A program made the position numbers and the translations under genes. From NCBI GenBank assembly GCA_039725955.1, contig CP091034.1:1240001-1304000 (forward strand): a DNA stretch of 64,000 nucleotides. Reading direction: 5' to 3'. Shown piece after piece: positions 30,689-41,064 of this stretch; the stretch's first letter is position 1, and each line of letters begins with the position of its first letter. This DNA comes from Sinorhizobium sp. B11. Lineage in GTDB: Bacteria > Pseudomonadota > Alphaproteobacteria > Rhizobiales > Rhizobiaceae. The notes beneath the pieces were generated by a model. That model was given only the letters and a program-made list of their open reading frames with translations, was not told the DNA's origin and made no database searches.

Positions 30689-31716
30689 TAACGATGGCTT
30701 TCCGCCGTGCGGCCGAGCTGCGCGCCGAGCTTGAGCGCGGCAACAAGGCTCGCCTCGCGCGCCAGCCCCTTGCCGGCAATCCCGAAGGCGGTGCCGTGGT
30801 CGGGGGAGGTGCGTACGAAAGGAAGGCCGAGCGTCACATTGACGGAATCGTCGAAGCCGAGCGCCTTGGCGGGAATCAGCGCCTGATCGTGGTACATGCA
30901 GACAGCAACGTCATAACGTGCGCGTGCTTCGTCATGGAACATCGTATCAGCGGGGAGAGGGCCGATAGCATCGATGCCCTCATCGCGCAGGATCTGCACT
31001 GCCGGATGAATGATCGTCTCATCCTCCTTGCCGATGGCGCCGCCTTCGCCCGCATGCGGGTTGAGTCCAGCGATGGCGAGGCGCGGAGAGGTGATCCCGA
31101 ACCGCTGCTTCAGATCCCTATCTGCGATCCGGCAGGTTTCGACGATCAGGCCGAGGGTCAACGCCTGTGGCACATCCTTGAGCGGAATGTGGATGGTGAC
31201 AGGAATGGCGCGCAGTTTCGGCCCCGCAAGCATCATGACAGGCGTGATCGACTGACCGGTTGCACGCATGGCAAGGTCGGCAAGGAATTCCGTATGGCCC
31301 GGAAATTTGAATCCTGCTTCGTAGAGCACCGACTTGGCGATCGGATTGGTGACGACCGCAAGCGCCTCGCCCTGCATGACGAGTGCCACTGCCGTCTCGA
31401 TCGAGGCGATCGTACCTTTCGCCGTCGCGACATGCGGCTCTCCTGCCGCAACATCGACGCCGGCCGGCATAGGCAGGACCGGTAGCGCTTCCGCAAATAG
31501 AGCAAGACTTTCCGCGGCGTTGCCGATGCTGCGCAGGGGAATATCAAGGCCGAGTTGTCGTGCCCGCACGGCAAGCACGTCGGAATCGCCGATCAGAAAG
31601 AACGGCGGCAACCCGAGCTCGCGTCTGCGAAGCCAGGCCATGAGGGTGACATCAGGCCCCACGCCAGCCGGGTCGCCCTGCGTCAACGCAAGCGGTCGCG
31701 AAAATGGTGTCGCCAT
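30688..31716 (-). CDS. pdxA: 4-hydroxythreonine-4-phosphate dehydrogenase
   Basis: 342 residues. It oxidises 4-phosphohydroxy-L-threonine in vitamin B6 synthesis. [15 protein letters not shown] at the N-terminus, the metal-binding histidines ([11 protein letters not shown]) and [10 protein letters not shown] near residue 210, and [15 protein letters not shown] near 270 are the family motifs. It starts 6 bp after the surA-like gene. Confidence 0.95.
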   Translation of the reverse strand: MATPFSRPLALTQGDPAGVGPDVTLMAWLRRRELGLPPFFLIGDSDVLAVRARQLGLDIPLRSIGNAAESLALFAEALPVLPMPAGVDVAAGEPHVATAKGTIASIETAVALVMQGEALAVVTNPIAKSVLYEAGFKFPGHTEFLADLAMRATGQSITPVMMLAGPKLRAIPVTIHIPLKDVPQALTLGLIVETCRIADRDLKQRFGITSPRLAIAGLNPHAGEGGAIGKEDETIIHPAVQILRDEGIDAIGPLPADTMFHDEARARYDVAVCMYHDQALIPAKALGFDDSVNVTLGLPFVRTSPDHGTAFGIAGKGLAREASLVAALKLGAQLGRTAESHR

Positions 31717-31722
31717 GGAAAA

Positions 31723-32664
31723 TCAGCGATAGATGATCTGCGCGTGCTTGCGCAGTTCATCCAGATATTTGGTGCTGTTTTCATTTTCCGGCGCGGCAGA
31801 CTTGTCCGACTTGGCCTTGTCGAGGTCTTCCTGACGGAACACCATTTCTGCGGCCTGGTCGTCCGAAACCTGGCGCTGGCTGCAGATTGCCAGATATTCC
31901 ACGCCCTTTTCGGTCACGCGCGTTGCCGTCGTGTTGCCCTTGGTCTGTGCGACGAGGTCCTTCCACTCCGCGGGAATTTCCGGAGCCAGCATGCGGCCGA
32001 GATCGCGGACCGAAACGTCCCGCATGGTCGCAGCGAAAGTCTTGGCCTGATCGCAGCCCGGATATTTGGAACGCGATGCCTCAGCCTCGCCCTTGCGCTT
32101 GGCCGTAATCGCATTTCGCTTGGCTGGCGGGACCACGAAGATGACCTGCTGCAGCATGTATTCCGTCGTCACCGGTTTCTGCTTATTGTTCTGCATCAGG
32201 CGGTTGACGAGATCGTAATTCGAGATACGTGCGCTGGAGCCGTAGCGGGCATTGACGATACGCGGCCAGCTCATCTGTACGGCAATGAAGTTCTTGAAGT
32301 GATCTACCCCGACGCCGGCACGGTCGAGGATCTGGCCCATCTGCTCGACGGAAAGCTTGTTGCTGGCAGCGAAACGAGCGAATGAGGCGTTGACGTCGTC
32401 CTGCGAGACGGACATGCGCACGCGAGAGATTTCCTGCCGCTTCAGCGCCTCGTCGACAAGCTGCTCTTCCGCAGCCTTGGCATCGGGTTTCAAGCGCTGC
32501 AGGCGCATGAAGGCCTGTCGCTTTGCGACATCGCCGCTGGTAATGGCGGTACCGTTTACCACCGCCTTGACTTCGCTGGCGGCGAAGACAGGGCCGCTGA
32601 AGGCAGCAAGCATGAAGGCTGCGCCTGCAATAAGCATGGTTACGGTTTTCTTTGCGTCAATCAT
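31723..32664 (-). CDS. SurA-like periplasmic chaperone / peptidyl-prolyl isomerase
   Basis: 313 residues with a Sec signal peptide (hydrophobic residues 8-28, cleavage probably after VFA, residue 28). The SurA N-terminal motif VKAVVNGTAITSGDVAKRQA follows. The PPIase part is divergent and short. Since it stands between lptD and pdxA, as surA does, a role as chaperone for outer membrane proteins including LptD is likely. That function is inferred from homology and position. Confidence 0.82.
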   Translation of the reverse strand: MIDAKKTVTMLIAGAAFMLAAFSGPVFAASEVKAVVNGTAITSGDVAKRQAFMRLQRLKPDAKAAEEQLVDEALKRQEISRVRMSVSQDDVNASFARFAASNKLSVEQMGQILDRAGVGVDHFKNFIAVQMSWPRIVNARYGSSARISNYDLVNRLMQNNKQKPVTTEYMLQQVIFVVPPAKRNAITAKRKGEAEASRSKYPGCDQAKTFAATMRDVSVRDLGRMLAPEIPAEWKDLVAQTKGNTTATRVTEKGVEYLAICSQRQVSDDQAAEMVFRQEDLDKAKSDKSAAPENENSTKYLDELRKHAQIIYR

Positions 32665-32853
32665 CTGTTGACCTCCCGATAGCGCCGCACGATCCAGCGC
32701 GCGGCGTTCTTACCATATACACTGAGACGACCGGAAATCGCTTCTCTTGCTCCGCGACACCCTATGCCTCACATAACGATTGGTCGCAATGTCCTGCACA
32801 GGCTTACGGCGAAAGAATGGCCCGGCCGGAGATTTCCGGCCGTCCACGTGTCG

Positions 32854-35208
32854 TCAGAGGTTATTCGCAGCGTCACCCGTGCCCAGGCGGATATCGCCGA
32901 GCGTGCGGAACGTCAGGCGTGCGGCGATCGTCCAGTCGCTTGCTGTCTGATCCGCGGTATCGCGGGCATCCGTATAGGCGATGGTGAAGATCGTGCACTC
33001 GTCCTCATAGGAGATGCCGAGCGTACGTCTCGTAACGACGTCGTTATTCAGATCCCAGGCGATGCCGCCGAAGATCGACCAGTAATCCTTGAACTTGATC
33101 CTGCTGCTCGCCTGAATCTCGTCTTGGTCGTCAGCAAAGCCGTATGCTGGCTGGGCGCTCACGTGCGTATAGGTGACCTGGCCTGAGAAGGTATCGTTCT
33201 GATAGGCCGTGATCAGATCGCCGCGATTGAAGGAGAAATCCTTTTCGTCCAAACGGTAGGATGCTGCCATCGACAGGCCGAAAGGCATTTCAATGCCGCC
33301 AAGTCCCACATAGTCGGAACGGTCGGTCTCAAGGCCAGAATCGGCGCCGACATTCACGAGGTCATCGGTCGCAAACGAGTTCTGACCGGCGAGCTGGTAG
33401 GATTGGCCGAAGATGCCACGTAGCTTGTATCCGCTGTCGAAGGTACCGGTGTACTGGAAACCCAGATTTGCTCGGGTTCCGCCCTCGATCCGGTCATAGC
33501 CGGAGAACCTGTCGCGATCAAAAAGGTTCGTTGCGTCGAAGACGAAGCTCTGCGCGTCTTCGTTCGGCAGCCGGCCCGCGAGCGGCTCATCGGGTCGCGC
33601 ATAGATCTGGGCGATCGGCTCAAGAACATGCGTGCTGTTGCTGGTCGTGAACAGGATCGGATAGCGCATTTCCAGCCCGGCGGTGATCATTCCGCGCGTC
33701 GCTGCACTATCGTTGAGATAATTGCCAGCATACGGAATGCCGTTGGCGTCGACGGGGCTTTCCATGTTGAGCGCAAAAGCATCGCCACGCGCTGCAAGCA
33801 GCGGTGTGATCACCAGGCCTGTCGAGGTCACGAAGGTGCGCTTCCACTGCAGTTCCGTGCTCAGGCGGGTCGTCTGACCCTCGAGGCCGCGGAAGCGGTC
33901 GAAACCTGCGACATTGTAAAAGTCGTCGTGAGTGCGCGAAATATTGGTCAGATTGACATCGGCGGAAAGCTCACCGCCTGCAAGCGGCTGTGGTGCCACA
34001 TAGTGATAATCGAGCGTCGGATAGACGATCGCCTGCTGCTTTTCCGCGGTGTTGTTGCGATCGGCGTCCTGGACGTCGAAATAGAAGGCGCGCAGGTCGA
34101 AGTAATTCCGCTTGCCGAGACCCGTCAGAAAGACGGTGTTGGCATGCGGCGTGTCATCATAGCCGTCAATCTTGTAGGTGCGCGAGAAGTTGTTGTCGCT
34201 CTGCACCATAACATCCCAGCCGAAGCTCCAGCGGGGATTGATCCTGAAACGTCCCGCCGATGCGACCATGCCGCGCTGTTTGGCTTCGGCATCGCTTGTA
34301 CCTTCGCTGAAATTGCTTGGGTTCATCTGATCGATGCCGGCAACGTGCATCGTCACCGTGCCATTTTCAAAGCGGCGGCGATATTCGCCCTCGAGCATCA
34401 AGCCCTGGGAGGTGTACCCGGTGCCCGTGACGGTGAAATCCGAACTCGGCGAGATGACGTAGTAATAGGGAACAGAAAGACCGTAGCCGAGATTCTGCGA
34501 AACGCTCATCGACGGGAACAGGAAACCCGATTTGCGCTTCACCGTATTATCGGGGACTTCGATCCACGGCAGATAGGCGAGCGAACGACCAAGCAGCTGG
34601 AAGCGCGCGTGCTCAAGCCGGATCGTGTGCTTCTCACTGTTCTGGATAACGCGTTCGGCCTTGACCTGCCAGAAAGGGGCACGCTCGGGCTTTTCGGCGC
34701 AGGGCAAGCACGCCGTATAGACGCCTTTGTTGAGAATCATCTGCGTGCCGCCGACGCGCTGGCCGGTTTCGGCAACGAGGCGGGTATTGTCGCTTGTCTC
34801 GATTCGCAGCGCATTCATGAAGCCGTCTGCGAAATTGTCGGTCACATCGAGGTGGTCGGCATAGATTCGGTTGCCGTCCGGCGTCACCATCTCGATGTTG
34901 CCGGTGGCCATCATGCGGCCGGTCTTCTGGTTATAGTCGACCTTCTGGGCGACCAGCTTGTAGCCGCCGTAATTGATCTGCACGCCGCCGATTACAGAGA
35001 CGAGTTCCTGGTCCTTATTATAGACCAGCTCGTTTGCAGACAGCATCAGCTTCGCGTCCGGCGAGATATTCTGGCCGATGGCAGGCATGCCGGTATTGTT
35101 CTCCTGGCCGTAGGCCAGTGGAGCATTTTCGAAATAGGAACACAGAGTCGCACCTAAGAGCAGGGCAACCAACTGTTTACTAAAATTCTTGCGGTCGCCT
35201 ACCGCCAC
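32854..35208 (-). CDS. lptD: LPS assembly outer membrane protein LptD
   Basis: 784 residues. LptD is the outer membrane barrel that inserts LPS into the outer leaflet. A signal peptide (residues about 12-34, ending ENAPLAYG) is followed by the OstA-type N-terminal beta-jellyroll (LMLSANELVYNKDQELVSVI) and the C-terminal barrel. The short CLPC pair near residue 155 is typical of alphaproteobacterial LptD. The GTG at 35206-35208 has AGGAGGATGGCTA before it and overlaps the lptG stop by one base (TAGTG), so it is preferred over starts inside lptG. Confidence 0.93.
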   Translation of the reverse strand: MAVGDRKNFSKQLVALLLGATLCSYFENAPLAYGQENNTGMPAIGQNISPDAKLMLSANELVYNKDQELVSVIGGVQINYGGYKLVAQKVDYNQKTGRMMATGNIEMVTPDGNRIYADHLDVTDNFADGFMNALRIETSDNTRLVAETGQRVGGTQMILNKGVYTACLPCAEKPERAPFWQVKAERVIQNSEKHTIRLEHARFQLLGRSLAYLPWIEVPDNTVKRKSGFLFPSMSVSQNLGYGLSVPYYYVISPSSDFTVTGTGYTSQGLMLEGEYRRRFENGTVTMHVAGIDQMNPSNFSEGTSDAEAKQRGMVASAGRFRINPRWSFGWDVMVQSDNNFSRTYKIDGYDDTPHANTVFLTGLGKRNYFDLRAFYFDVQDADRNNTAEKQQAIVYPTLDYHYVAPQPLAGGELSADVNLTNISRTHDDFYNVAGFDRFRGLEGQTTRLSTELQWKRTFVTSTGLVITPLLAARGDAFALNMESPVDANGIPYAGNYLNDSAATRGMITAGLEMRYPILFTTSNSTHVLEPIAQIYARPDEPLAGRLPNEDAQSFVFDATNLFDRDRFSGYDRIEGGTRANLGFQYTGTFDSGYKLRGIFGQSYQLAGQNSFATDDLVNVGADSGLETDRSDYVGLGGIEMPFGLSMAASYRLDEKDFSFNRGDLITAYQNDTFSGQVTYTHVSAQPAYGFADDQDEIQASSRIKFKDYWSIFGGIAWDLNNDVVTRRTLGISYEDECTIFTIAYTDARDTADQTASDWTIAARLTFRTLGDIRLGTGDAANNL

Positions 35209-36296
35209 TAGCCATCCTCCTGATGAAGCAGGATCGTTGCGCCTAAAGCGAGCGCTACGATCACTGGTATCCAAGTCGCCACAAACGGCGGCACGACACC
35301 GCTGCTTCCAAATGCCTTTACAAGCACGGTGACGACATAAAGCATGAAGCCTGAAAGGATTCCACCCAGAATCACAGAGCGTGACTGGTTGAACCGGCTA
35401 AATTTCAGGGACACTGTTGCAGCAATGAGAGTCATGGCCACCAAGAGCAGTGGCTGCGACAGCAACGAGTTGAATTGAGTCTCGAGCGCCTTCGTAGAGA
35501 TTCCGAAGGATTTTGCAGCAGCGATACGGTTGGAAAGGTCAAAAAAACCAATTGTTTCCGGCGCAGTCAGCCGCTCCTTGATGAAGTCTTGCTTCAGATT
35601 GGTACGAAGCTGTTCCGAAGCCTTACGCACCGGGATTTCCCCAGGCTTGCGTTCGACAACGTTGTTAAGCTGCCAGTAACCATCTTCCAATTTGGCGGAT
35701 GCGGCGTCCTGCCTCAGAATGACCTGACCGGTGGAATCGAAGTGGACAAGCACGGCGTCCATAAGCAGCGTGCCGTTCTCCAGCACGGTCTTGGCGCCGA
35801 TGATGACATCGTCCCGGCCGCTGATCTGGCGCAGCCAGGGAACCTGGAGCGCCCTGATCATGGCATTGTCCTGACCGCGCCATGCCGTTTCGAATTGTGT
35901 CGCCTGCCTCTGGCCCCAGGCGGCGAGCGGATTGAGCGCCACCACCGTCAGCACGCCGAGAATCAGGGATCCGGCGATAAAAGGCAGCATGAACTGCCAG
36001 ACCGAAATGCCGGCCGCACGTGTGACGACGAGTTCATATTTCCGGTTTAGGCCGATCAGCACGGTGATGCCGACGAACAGCGCCACGAAGGGAATGGTCT
36101 GTTGCAGGATCAATGGCAGGCGGACCGCGGTGAGCAGCACAGCGCCGCCCAGCGTGTAGCCGGGGAAATTGGAGATGCGGCTCGCCGTCTCGCTGAAGTC
36201 GAGCAGAAAGGTGATGGCGCTCATACCGATCAGGAACCACATCGTGGTCACCACGTACCGGCGGAAGAAATACCGCGACAATGTCCCGAATATCAT
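35208..36296 (-). CDS. lptG: LPS export ABC transporter permease LptG
   Basis: 362 residues; YjgP/YjgQ family with three N-terminal and three C-terminal membrane segments around a periplasmic jellyroll domain. It forms the inner membrane LptB2FG extractor of LPS. The start ATG at 36294-36296 overlaps the lptF stop (ATGA), and its own stop overlaps lptD, so the three are coupled. Confidence 0.93.
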   Translation of the reverse strand: MIFGTLSRYFFRRYVVTTMWFLIGMSAITFLLDFSETASRISNFPGYTLGGAVLLTAVRLPLILQQTIPFVALFVGITVLIGLNRKYELVVTRAAGISVWQFMLPFIAGSLILGVLTVVALNPLAAWGQRQATQFETAWRGQDNAMIRALQVPWLRQISGRDDVIIGAKTVLENGTLLMDAVLVHFDSTGQVILRQDAASAKLEDGYWQLNNVVERKPGEIPVRKASEQLRTNLKQDFIKERLTAPETIGFFDLSNRIAAAKSFGISTKALETQFNSLLSQPLLLVAMTLIAATVSLKFSRFNQSRSVILGGILSGFMLYVVTVLVKAFGSSGVVPPFVATWIPVIVALALGATILLHQEDG

Positions 36297-37474
36297 TGCG
36301 AAGCGCCTCCGCCGGTCCGGCTTGTCGCGGTAAGCATCTGCTTCTGCGCGCGCTTCCAGAGTGTCGAGGTACGATTTCTGACGGCAAGCGGCATCGCGAG
36401 CCGCTTGTGCATGTTCAGGAAAATAATCGAAACCAGGCTCGTCACGATCGGGATCGCATAGAGGATCGGGATATAGATCGCGCTCTTGTCGATCTGGTTG
36501 GCAACGTAAAATGCAGCCCAGCGCAATGCAAATGCGAGTCCCAGTGCGCCGATCATCGGATGCATCCGCGCTTCGCGATGTGATCGTGCATCCCCAGCTA
36601 TGACAAGCGAGAAAAGCGCGAAAACGAAGGGAAGCATCCAGTCGGTCAGGCGCCGATGCAGTTCGGCGGCATAGCTGCCGGGCTTGGCGATGTAATCGGG
36701 GTCCTTCGGATCGGGATTGAGCAGGAAGCCGAGGTCGCGGTCGCTCGCGCGAAGCGTCGCCTGTCCGTTATTTTCCGTCATGTCCGAAAGATCGAAGGAG
36801 TAGGAATCGAACTTGATGACGGAGACGTTTCCATCGGCCGTTTTGCGATGGACTTCGCCATCATGCATGATCAGCGACGTGCCGACATCATCCACGGCGC
36901 CTTCGCGCGCATAGTAGATGAGCTCATAATTCGGGTCGCGCTCGTCTGCGACGAAAAGGCCCTTGAGCGTACGGCCGGCAAGCCGCTGCGAGATCTGCAC
37001 GTAAAGGCCTTCGTCGATCTTGCGGAAGGTCTTCTCCTCAATCACGGACGACAGAAGATCGGCATAGGTGGCGGCGATCATCTGCCGCACGACCGTCTTC
37101 GCACGCGGCTCGACGACATTGTCGACGAAGAACGAGAAAACGCTGATGAGGAGCGCGAGCAGCAGGATCGGCCGCGCCAGGATGCTGCGCCGGGCGCCGG
37201 CGGCATCGATCACGGTCAGTTCGGAATCGTTGTTCATCGTCGTCAGCGTCTGGGTAATGCCGATGACGAGCGCGAAGGGCAGCACGACGGGAATGATGGA
37301 CGGCAGGATCAACGTCGCAAGCGTGGCGAAGGAGCCGATCGACTGGCCGCTGTCGGTCACGAGGTTTATGCGCTGCAGGACCTGGGTGGTCCAGATGATC
37401 GCGAGCACCGGGAGAAGAGCCACGAGAAACATCTGGCCGACACGCCGTAATATATATGTCTCGAGTAGTTTCAT
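36293..37474 (-). CDS. lptF: LPS export ABC transporter permease LptF
   Basis: 393 residues, same fold as LptG. N-terminal MKLLETYILRRVGQMFLVAL and the following ILPSIIPVVLPFALVIGITQ are typical of the family. First gene of lptF-lptG-lptD-surA-pdxA-rsmA. The matching ATPase gene lptB is not in the window. The ATG follows AAGGGCGAGC. Confidence 0.93.
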   Translation of the reverse strand: MKLLETYILRRVGQMFLVALLPVLAIIWTTQVLQRINLVTDSGQSIGSFATLATLILPSIIPVVLPFALVIGITQTLTTMNNDSELTVIDAAGARRSILARPILLLALLISVFSFFVDNVVEPRAKTVVRQMIAATYADLLSSVIEEKTFRKIDEGLYVQISQRLAGRTLKGLFVADERDPNYELIYYAREGAVDDVGTSLIMHDGEVHRKTADGNVSVIKFDSYSFDLSDMTENNGQATLRASDRDLGFLLNPDPKDPDYIAKPGSYAAELHRRLTDWMLPFVFALFSLVIAGDARSHREARMHPMIGALGLAFALRWAAFYVANQIDKSAIYIPILYAIPIVTSLVSIIFLNMHKRLAMPLAVRNRTSTLWKRAQKQMLTATSRTGGGASQ

Positions 37475-37573
37475 GCTCGCCCTTGAACGCGCCTGCAGGT
37501 CGATATGATCAGCAGGAGATTCCCTCTACGCTGTTTGTCTCGGTTTTGCGACAAGTCAGTGTCAAAAATTCAT

Positions 37574-38356
37574 TCAAATTTCAGAATTTTTTTGTTGCCG
37601 TGGCGACTCAGCAATTGCCATCAGCGCCGCGAATATGACGACCGAAGACAGCCATCCCAGCACGACGTCGGATAGATAATGTGCGCCGAAGGAGAGCCGC
37701 ATCGCGGGGGTCAGGATGGAAACCGCAGCAACAGGGGCCACAAGCGCATAGCGCACCGACTTCGGAACGAAGATGAGCAGGCAGAACAGCCAGCCCGCGC
37801 TCGCGGCCTCTCCGGATATGAACGAGCAGTTCGAAACGCATTTGCCGGCCAATGAACCGGCTTCGGCGAAATGCAGCGTACCGCCGAAAAAATCGGTCTG
37901 CACCGGCCGCGGCCGACCCCAGTGTTCCTTGAGGATCACATTAACGAGAAGAACGGGACCGATCAGCAGCGTGCCGAGAGCCACCTTCAGATCGCGGGCG
38001 CGCGGCGCATTGAACGTCGCGCCATGCTGTTGATAACACTCCGCCAGTTTCCACAGCATCACCGCGGTCACGACATAGGGAACATAGAAGAACAGCGTGC
38101 GCAGCAGGCCGAGGATCGCTTCGCTCCGATAGGGGAAGGAGCCGCAGATCTCGGTGGCCGGGGCTGACGCGCTACACGCCACCTGCACGAAAAAAAGCTG
38201 GGAAAAATAAATATCGATCCCGGGAAAGGCGCGGAACAGGGCCAATAGCAGCCACCAGACCCAGAAAAGCAGGATAAAGACCCCGAATGCCGTTTTCGGC
38301 AGGCGGATTGCCGGACCCCGCCATCGATTTTTCGAAAAAACTGTCAACGCAAACAT
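37574..38356 (-). CDS. PAP2-family membrane phosphatase (candidate lipid A phosphatase)
   Basis: 260 residues with about six membrane segments. Motif 1 is complete ([10 protein letters not shown]-x6-RP, about residue 142). Motif 3 is complete ([13 protein letters not shown]-x5-H-x3-D, about residue 222). Motif 2, normally PSGH, reads FISGEAAS: the histidine is Glu. The neighbour is the lptFGD operon and rhizobia remove phosphates from lipid A with PAP2-type LpxE and LpxF, so an LPS-related role is plausible, but undecaprenyl- or phosphatidyl-phosphate substrates are possible too. No strong ribosome site is visible; 38356 is the first ATG of the conserved N-terminus. Its promoter region is shared with divergent pepA. 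Confidence 0.75.
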   Translation of the reverse strand: MFALTVFSKNRWRGPAIRLPKTAFGVFILLFWVWWLLLALFRAFPGIDIYFSQLFFVQVACSASAPATEICGSFPYRSEAILGLLRTLFFYVPYVVTAVMLWKLAECYQQHGATFNAPRARDLKVALGTLLIGPVLLVNVILKEHWGRPRPVQTDFFGGTLHFAEAGSLAGKCVSNCSFISGEAASAGWLFCLLIFVPKSVRYALVAPVAAVSILTPAMRLSFGAHYLSDVVLGWLSSVVIFAALMAIAESPRQQKNSEI

Positions 38357-38487
38357 CTACGAAAATGACGAAAACCTTTTGGCCTGGCGGCCGCGCGGAA
38401 CATAACAACTGTCGCCGGCCATTGACAGACCCGTCAAACGCGAAATTATCCCCTGGCACGGATTTCATGAATCCCATCGGAGAAGAC

Positions 38488-39981
38488 ATGTCTGCAAAAT
38501 TCGAAATTTCATTCTCAAAATCGGCAAAACTCGGCGGCGGCCTCGCGATTCTTCTGAAGACATCAGAGGCAGACACGGCGGCTGGGGCCGATATTGCCGA
38601 TCCGGCGGGAGTGATCGCCAAGGCGTCGAAGATTGCACGCTTCTCGGCAAAGTTGCTGGCTGCCCTCGATCTTGTGGCGCCGGAAGGCGCGCCGGTCGAC
38701 CGTATCGTCGTACTGGGCCTCGGCAAGCCTGCAGACCTCACCGTCCACGACTGGCTGAAAGCCGGTGGCAGCGCTGCATCGAGGATCAAGAATACCGAGA
38801 AGGTGACGATCTTCATCGATGCGCCGGGTGCAGAGGTCAGCGCCAAGGCCGCGGCCGATTTCGCTCTCGGCATGCTGCTGCGCGCCTACAGTTTCGATAT
38901 CTACAAGACGAAGAAGAATGACGACGAAGAGAAGCAGGCGAAGTCGGTCAAAGTGACGATCGTCACGGCCGATGCGGCTGCCGCCAAGAAAGCCTTCGCC
39001 GATGCCGAATCGGTCGCGGATGGCGTGAACCTCGCCCGCGACCTGGTCAACGAACCGCCGAATGTGCTCGGTCCGGTGGAGTTTGCCGCCAAGGCCAAGG
39101 AGCTTGAGAAGCTGGGCGTTGAGGTGGAAATTCTCACCGAGCGCGAAATGCGTCGTCTCGGCATGGGGGCGCTGCTGGGCGTTGCCCAGGGTTCCGTCCG
39201 TCCGCCGCGCCTCGCGGTCATGCAGTGGAAGGGCAGTAAGGGCAAGGATCGGCCGATCGCCTTCATCGGCAAGGGCGTCGTCTTCGATACCGGTGGCATC
39301 TCGATCAAGCCGGCGGCCAACATGGAAGATATGAAGGGCGATATGGGTGGTGCGGCCGCGGTCACCGGCCTCATGCACACGCTCGCCGCCCGCAAGGCGC
39401 CGGTCAATGCCGTCGGCATTATCGGTCTTGTGGAAAACATGCCCGATGGCAACGCCCAGCGTCCGGGCGATATCGTCACTTCTATGTCGGGCCAGACGAT
39501 CGAGATCATCAACACCGATGCGGAAGGCCGCCTCGTGCTCTGCGATGCGCTCTGGTATTGCAACGACCGCTTCAAGCCACAGTTCATGATCAATCTTGCA
39601 ACGCTGACAGGCGCGATCATGGTCGCGCTCGGCAATAACCATGCCGGTCTCTTCTCGAACGACGATCCCCTGTCGGCGCAACTGACGACCGCCGGCCTCG
39701 TGACGAACGAGAAGCTGTGGCGCATGCCGCTCGGCAAGGAATATGACAAGATGATCGACAGCAAGTTCGCCGACATGAAGAATACCGGCGGCCGCCTTGC
39801 CGGCTCCATCACCGCCGCGCATTTCCTCAAGCGCTTCGTACAGGATACGCCCTGGGCGCATCTTGATATCGCCGGCACGGCGATGGGATCGGTACAGGAC
39901 GAGATCAACCAGTCCTGGGGTTCGGGTTTCGGCGTCCGCCTGCTTGATGAACTGGTCCGCTCGAACTACGAAACACGATGA
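38488..39981 (+). CDS. pepA: Leucyl aminopeptidase (M17)
   Basis: 497 residues. Cytosolic zinc aminopeptidase. [14 protein letters not shown] (active-site motif) near residue 340, and [16 protein letters not shown] near 270 (metal and catalytic lysines). The ATG at 38488 follows GGAGAAGAC; an in-frame upstream extension to 38287 runs into the promoter of the PAP2 gene. Its stop overlaps holC by ATGA. Confidence 0.95.
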   Translation: MSAKFEISFSKSAKLGGGLAILLKTSEADTAAGADIADPAGVIAKASKIARFSAKLLAALDLVAPEGAPVDRIVVLGLGKPADLTVHDWLKAGGSAASRIKNTEKVTIFIDAPGAEVSAKAAADFALGMLLRAYSFDIYKTKKNDDEEKQAKSVKVTIVTADAAAAKKAFADAESVADGVNLARDLVNEPPNVLGPVEFAAKAKELEKLGVEVEILTEREMRRLGMGALLGVAQGSVRPPRLAVMQWKGSKGKDRPIAFIGKGVVFDTGGISIKPAANMEDMKGDMGGAAAVTGLMHTLAARKAPVNAVGIIGLVENMPDGNAQRPGDIVTSMSGQTIEIINTDAEGRLVLCDALWYCNDRFKPQFMINLATLTGAIMVALGNNHAGLFSNDDPLSAQLTTAGLVTNEKLWRMPLGKEYDKMIDSKFADMKNTGGRLAGSITAAHFLKRFVQDTPWAHLDIAGTAMGSVQDEINQSWGSGFGVRLLDELVRSNYETR

Positions 39982-40427
39982 CGGAAATCCTCTTCTATCA
40001 CCTCACCGAATCGAAGTTGGAAGACGCGCTTCCGCCGCTGCTCGACAAGAGTGTCGAGCGCGGCTGGCGGGTCGCCGTTCAGATGAAAGAGACTGCGCGG
40101 CGTGATGCGCTGGATCAGCATCTGTGGACCTATCGGGAGGACAGTTTCCTGCCGCATGGCACCGACGGAGGAGATTTCGCCGCAGATCAGCCCGTTCTCC
40201 TGACCGTCTCGGCTGACAATCCGAATGCCGCCACCGTCCGCTTCATCGTCGACGGTGCAGAACCGCCGCCCGCTGCGGATTATGAGCGGATCGTCTTCAT
40301 GTTCGACGGTTACGATCAGGAGCAGCTCGAGGGCGCGCGCGCCCAATGGAAGAAGCTGAAAGGCGAGGGGCACAACCTGACCTATTGGCAGCAGACGCCA
40401 GAGGGACGGTGGGAGAAGAAGGCCTGA
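39978..40427 (+). CDS. holC: DNA polymerase III chi subunit
   Basis: 149 residues. N-terminal [22 protein letters not shown] and the middle [17 protein letters not shown] are the HolC signature. Chi ties the clamp loader to SSB. The pairing with pepA, overlapping by ATGA, is conserved across Proteobacteria. Confidence 0.94.
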   Translation: MTEILFYHLTESKLEDALPPLLDKSVERGWRVAVQMKETARRDALDQHLWTYREDSFLPHGTDGGDFAADQPVLLTVSADNPNAATVRFIVDGAEPPPAADYERIVFMFDGYDQEQLEGARAQWKKLKGEGHNLTYWQQTPEGRWEKKA

Positions 40428-40436
40428 CGCCGGTCG

Positions 40437-40988
40437 TCAGGCGAGTCCCGCTTCCGCCAGGATCTTGTCGATGAAATCCTTCTTGGCACCGGTGTAGGCA
40501 GCGCGGCTTTCGGCAAATTTCTGCGCCAAGCCGATCTTCAGTTCTTCATAGGCAAGCGCGAGAGCGGGATCGTTTCGCAGCCTGTCGCGGAAGAAGATGT
40601 CCCGCCGCCAGTTGAAGCCCTGATATTCCACGACATGGGCGAGATGCGTGCGCGTCTCGCCCGTAATGCCGCGGCCGAAGAGATGGTCGTCGGCCACGAT
40701 GTCTGCACCGGCATAGTCATAGCCGATCGCTTCCATTGGCTTGATGCAGTCAAGTCCATCGTCGAGACGGCGGACGCCGATCAGGATGTCGATGATCGGC
40801 TTCGCCTTGATGCCGGGGATGGCGGTGCTGCCGAAATGCTGGATGTCGAGCGCCAGGGGACCCAACGCCTCGCGGATTCTGAGTTCTTCCAGCAGATAGG
40901 CTTCCCGCCACCTCGCATTGGCGTCGGCAAGCCTGACCGTCAGATGCCGGACGCCCAAACCAAACGATTCATCCTGCTCCTGCTGCAT
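40437..40988 (-). CDS. GrpB-family protein
   Basis: 183 residues of the GrpB/Dephospho-CoA kinase-associated family (nucleotidyltransferase-like fold): HFGSTAIPGIKAKPIIDILIG is the typical GST/DxD-like core, with two catalytic-type aspartates expected there. Function of stand-alone GrpB proteins is unclear. ATG at 40988 follows GAGGGG; a GTG at 41003 is also in frame. It converges on holC, 9 bp apart. Confidence 0.85.
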   Translation of the reverse strand: MQQEQDESFGLGVRHLTVRLADANARWREAYLLEELRIREALGPLALDIQHFGSTAIPGIKAKPIIDILIGVRRLDDGLDCIKPMEAIGYDYAGADIVADDHLFGRGITGETRTHLAHVVEYQGFNWRRDIFFRDRLRNDPALALAYEELKIGLAQKFAESRAAYTGAKKDFIDKILAEAGLA

Positions 40989-41064
40989 GGAACGGCCCCT
41001 CACGCCTCGCTGCCGCTATTGTACCATTCTGCCGGCGCAATAGCATCTGCCCGTAGAGGGACGG

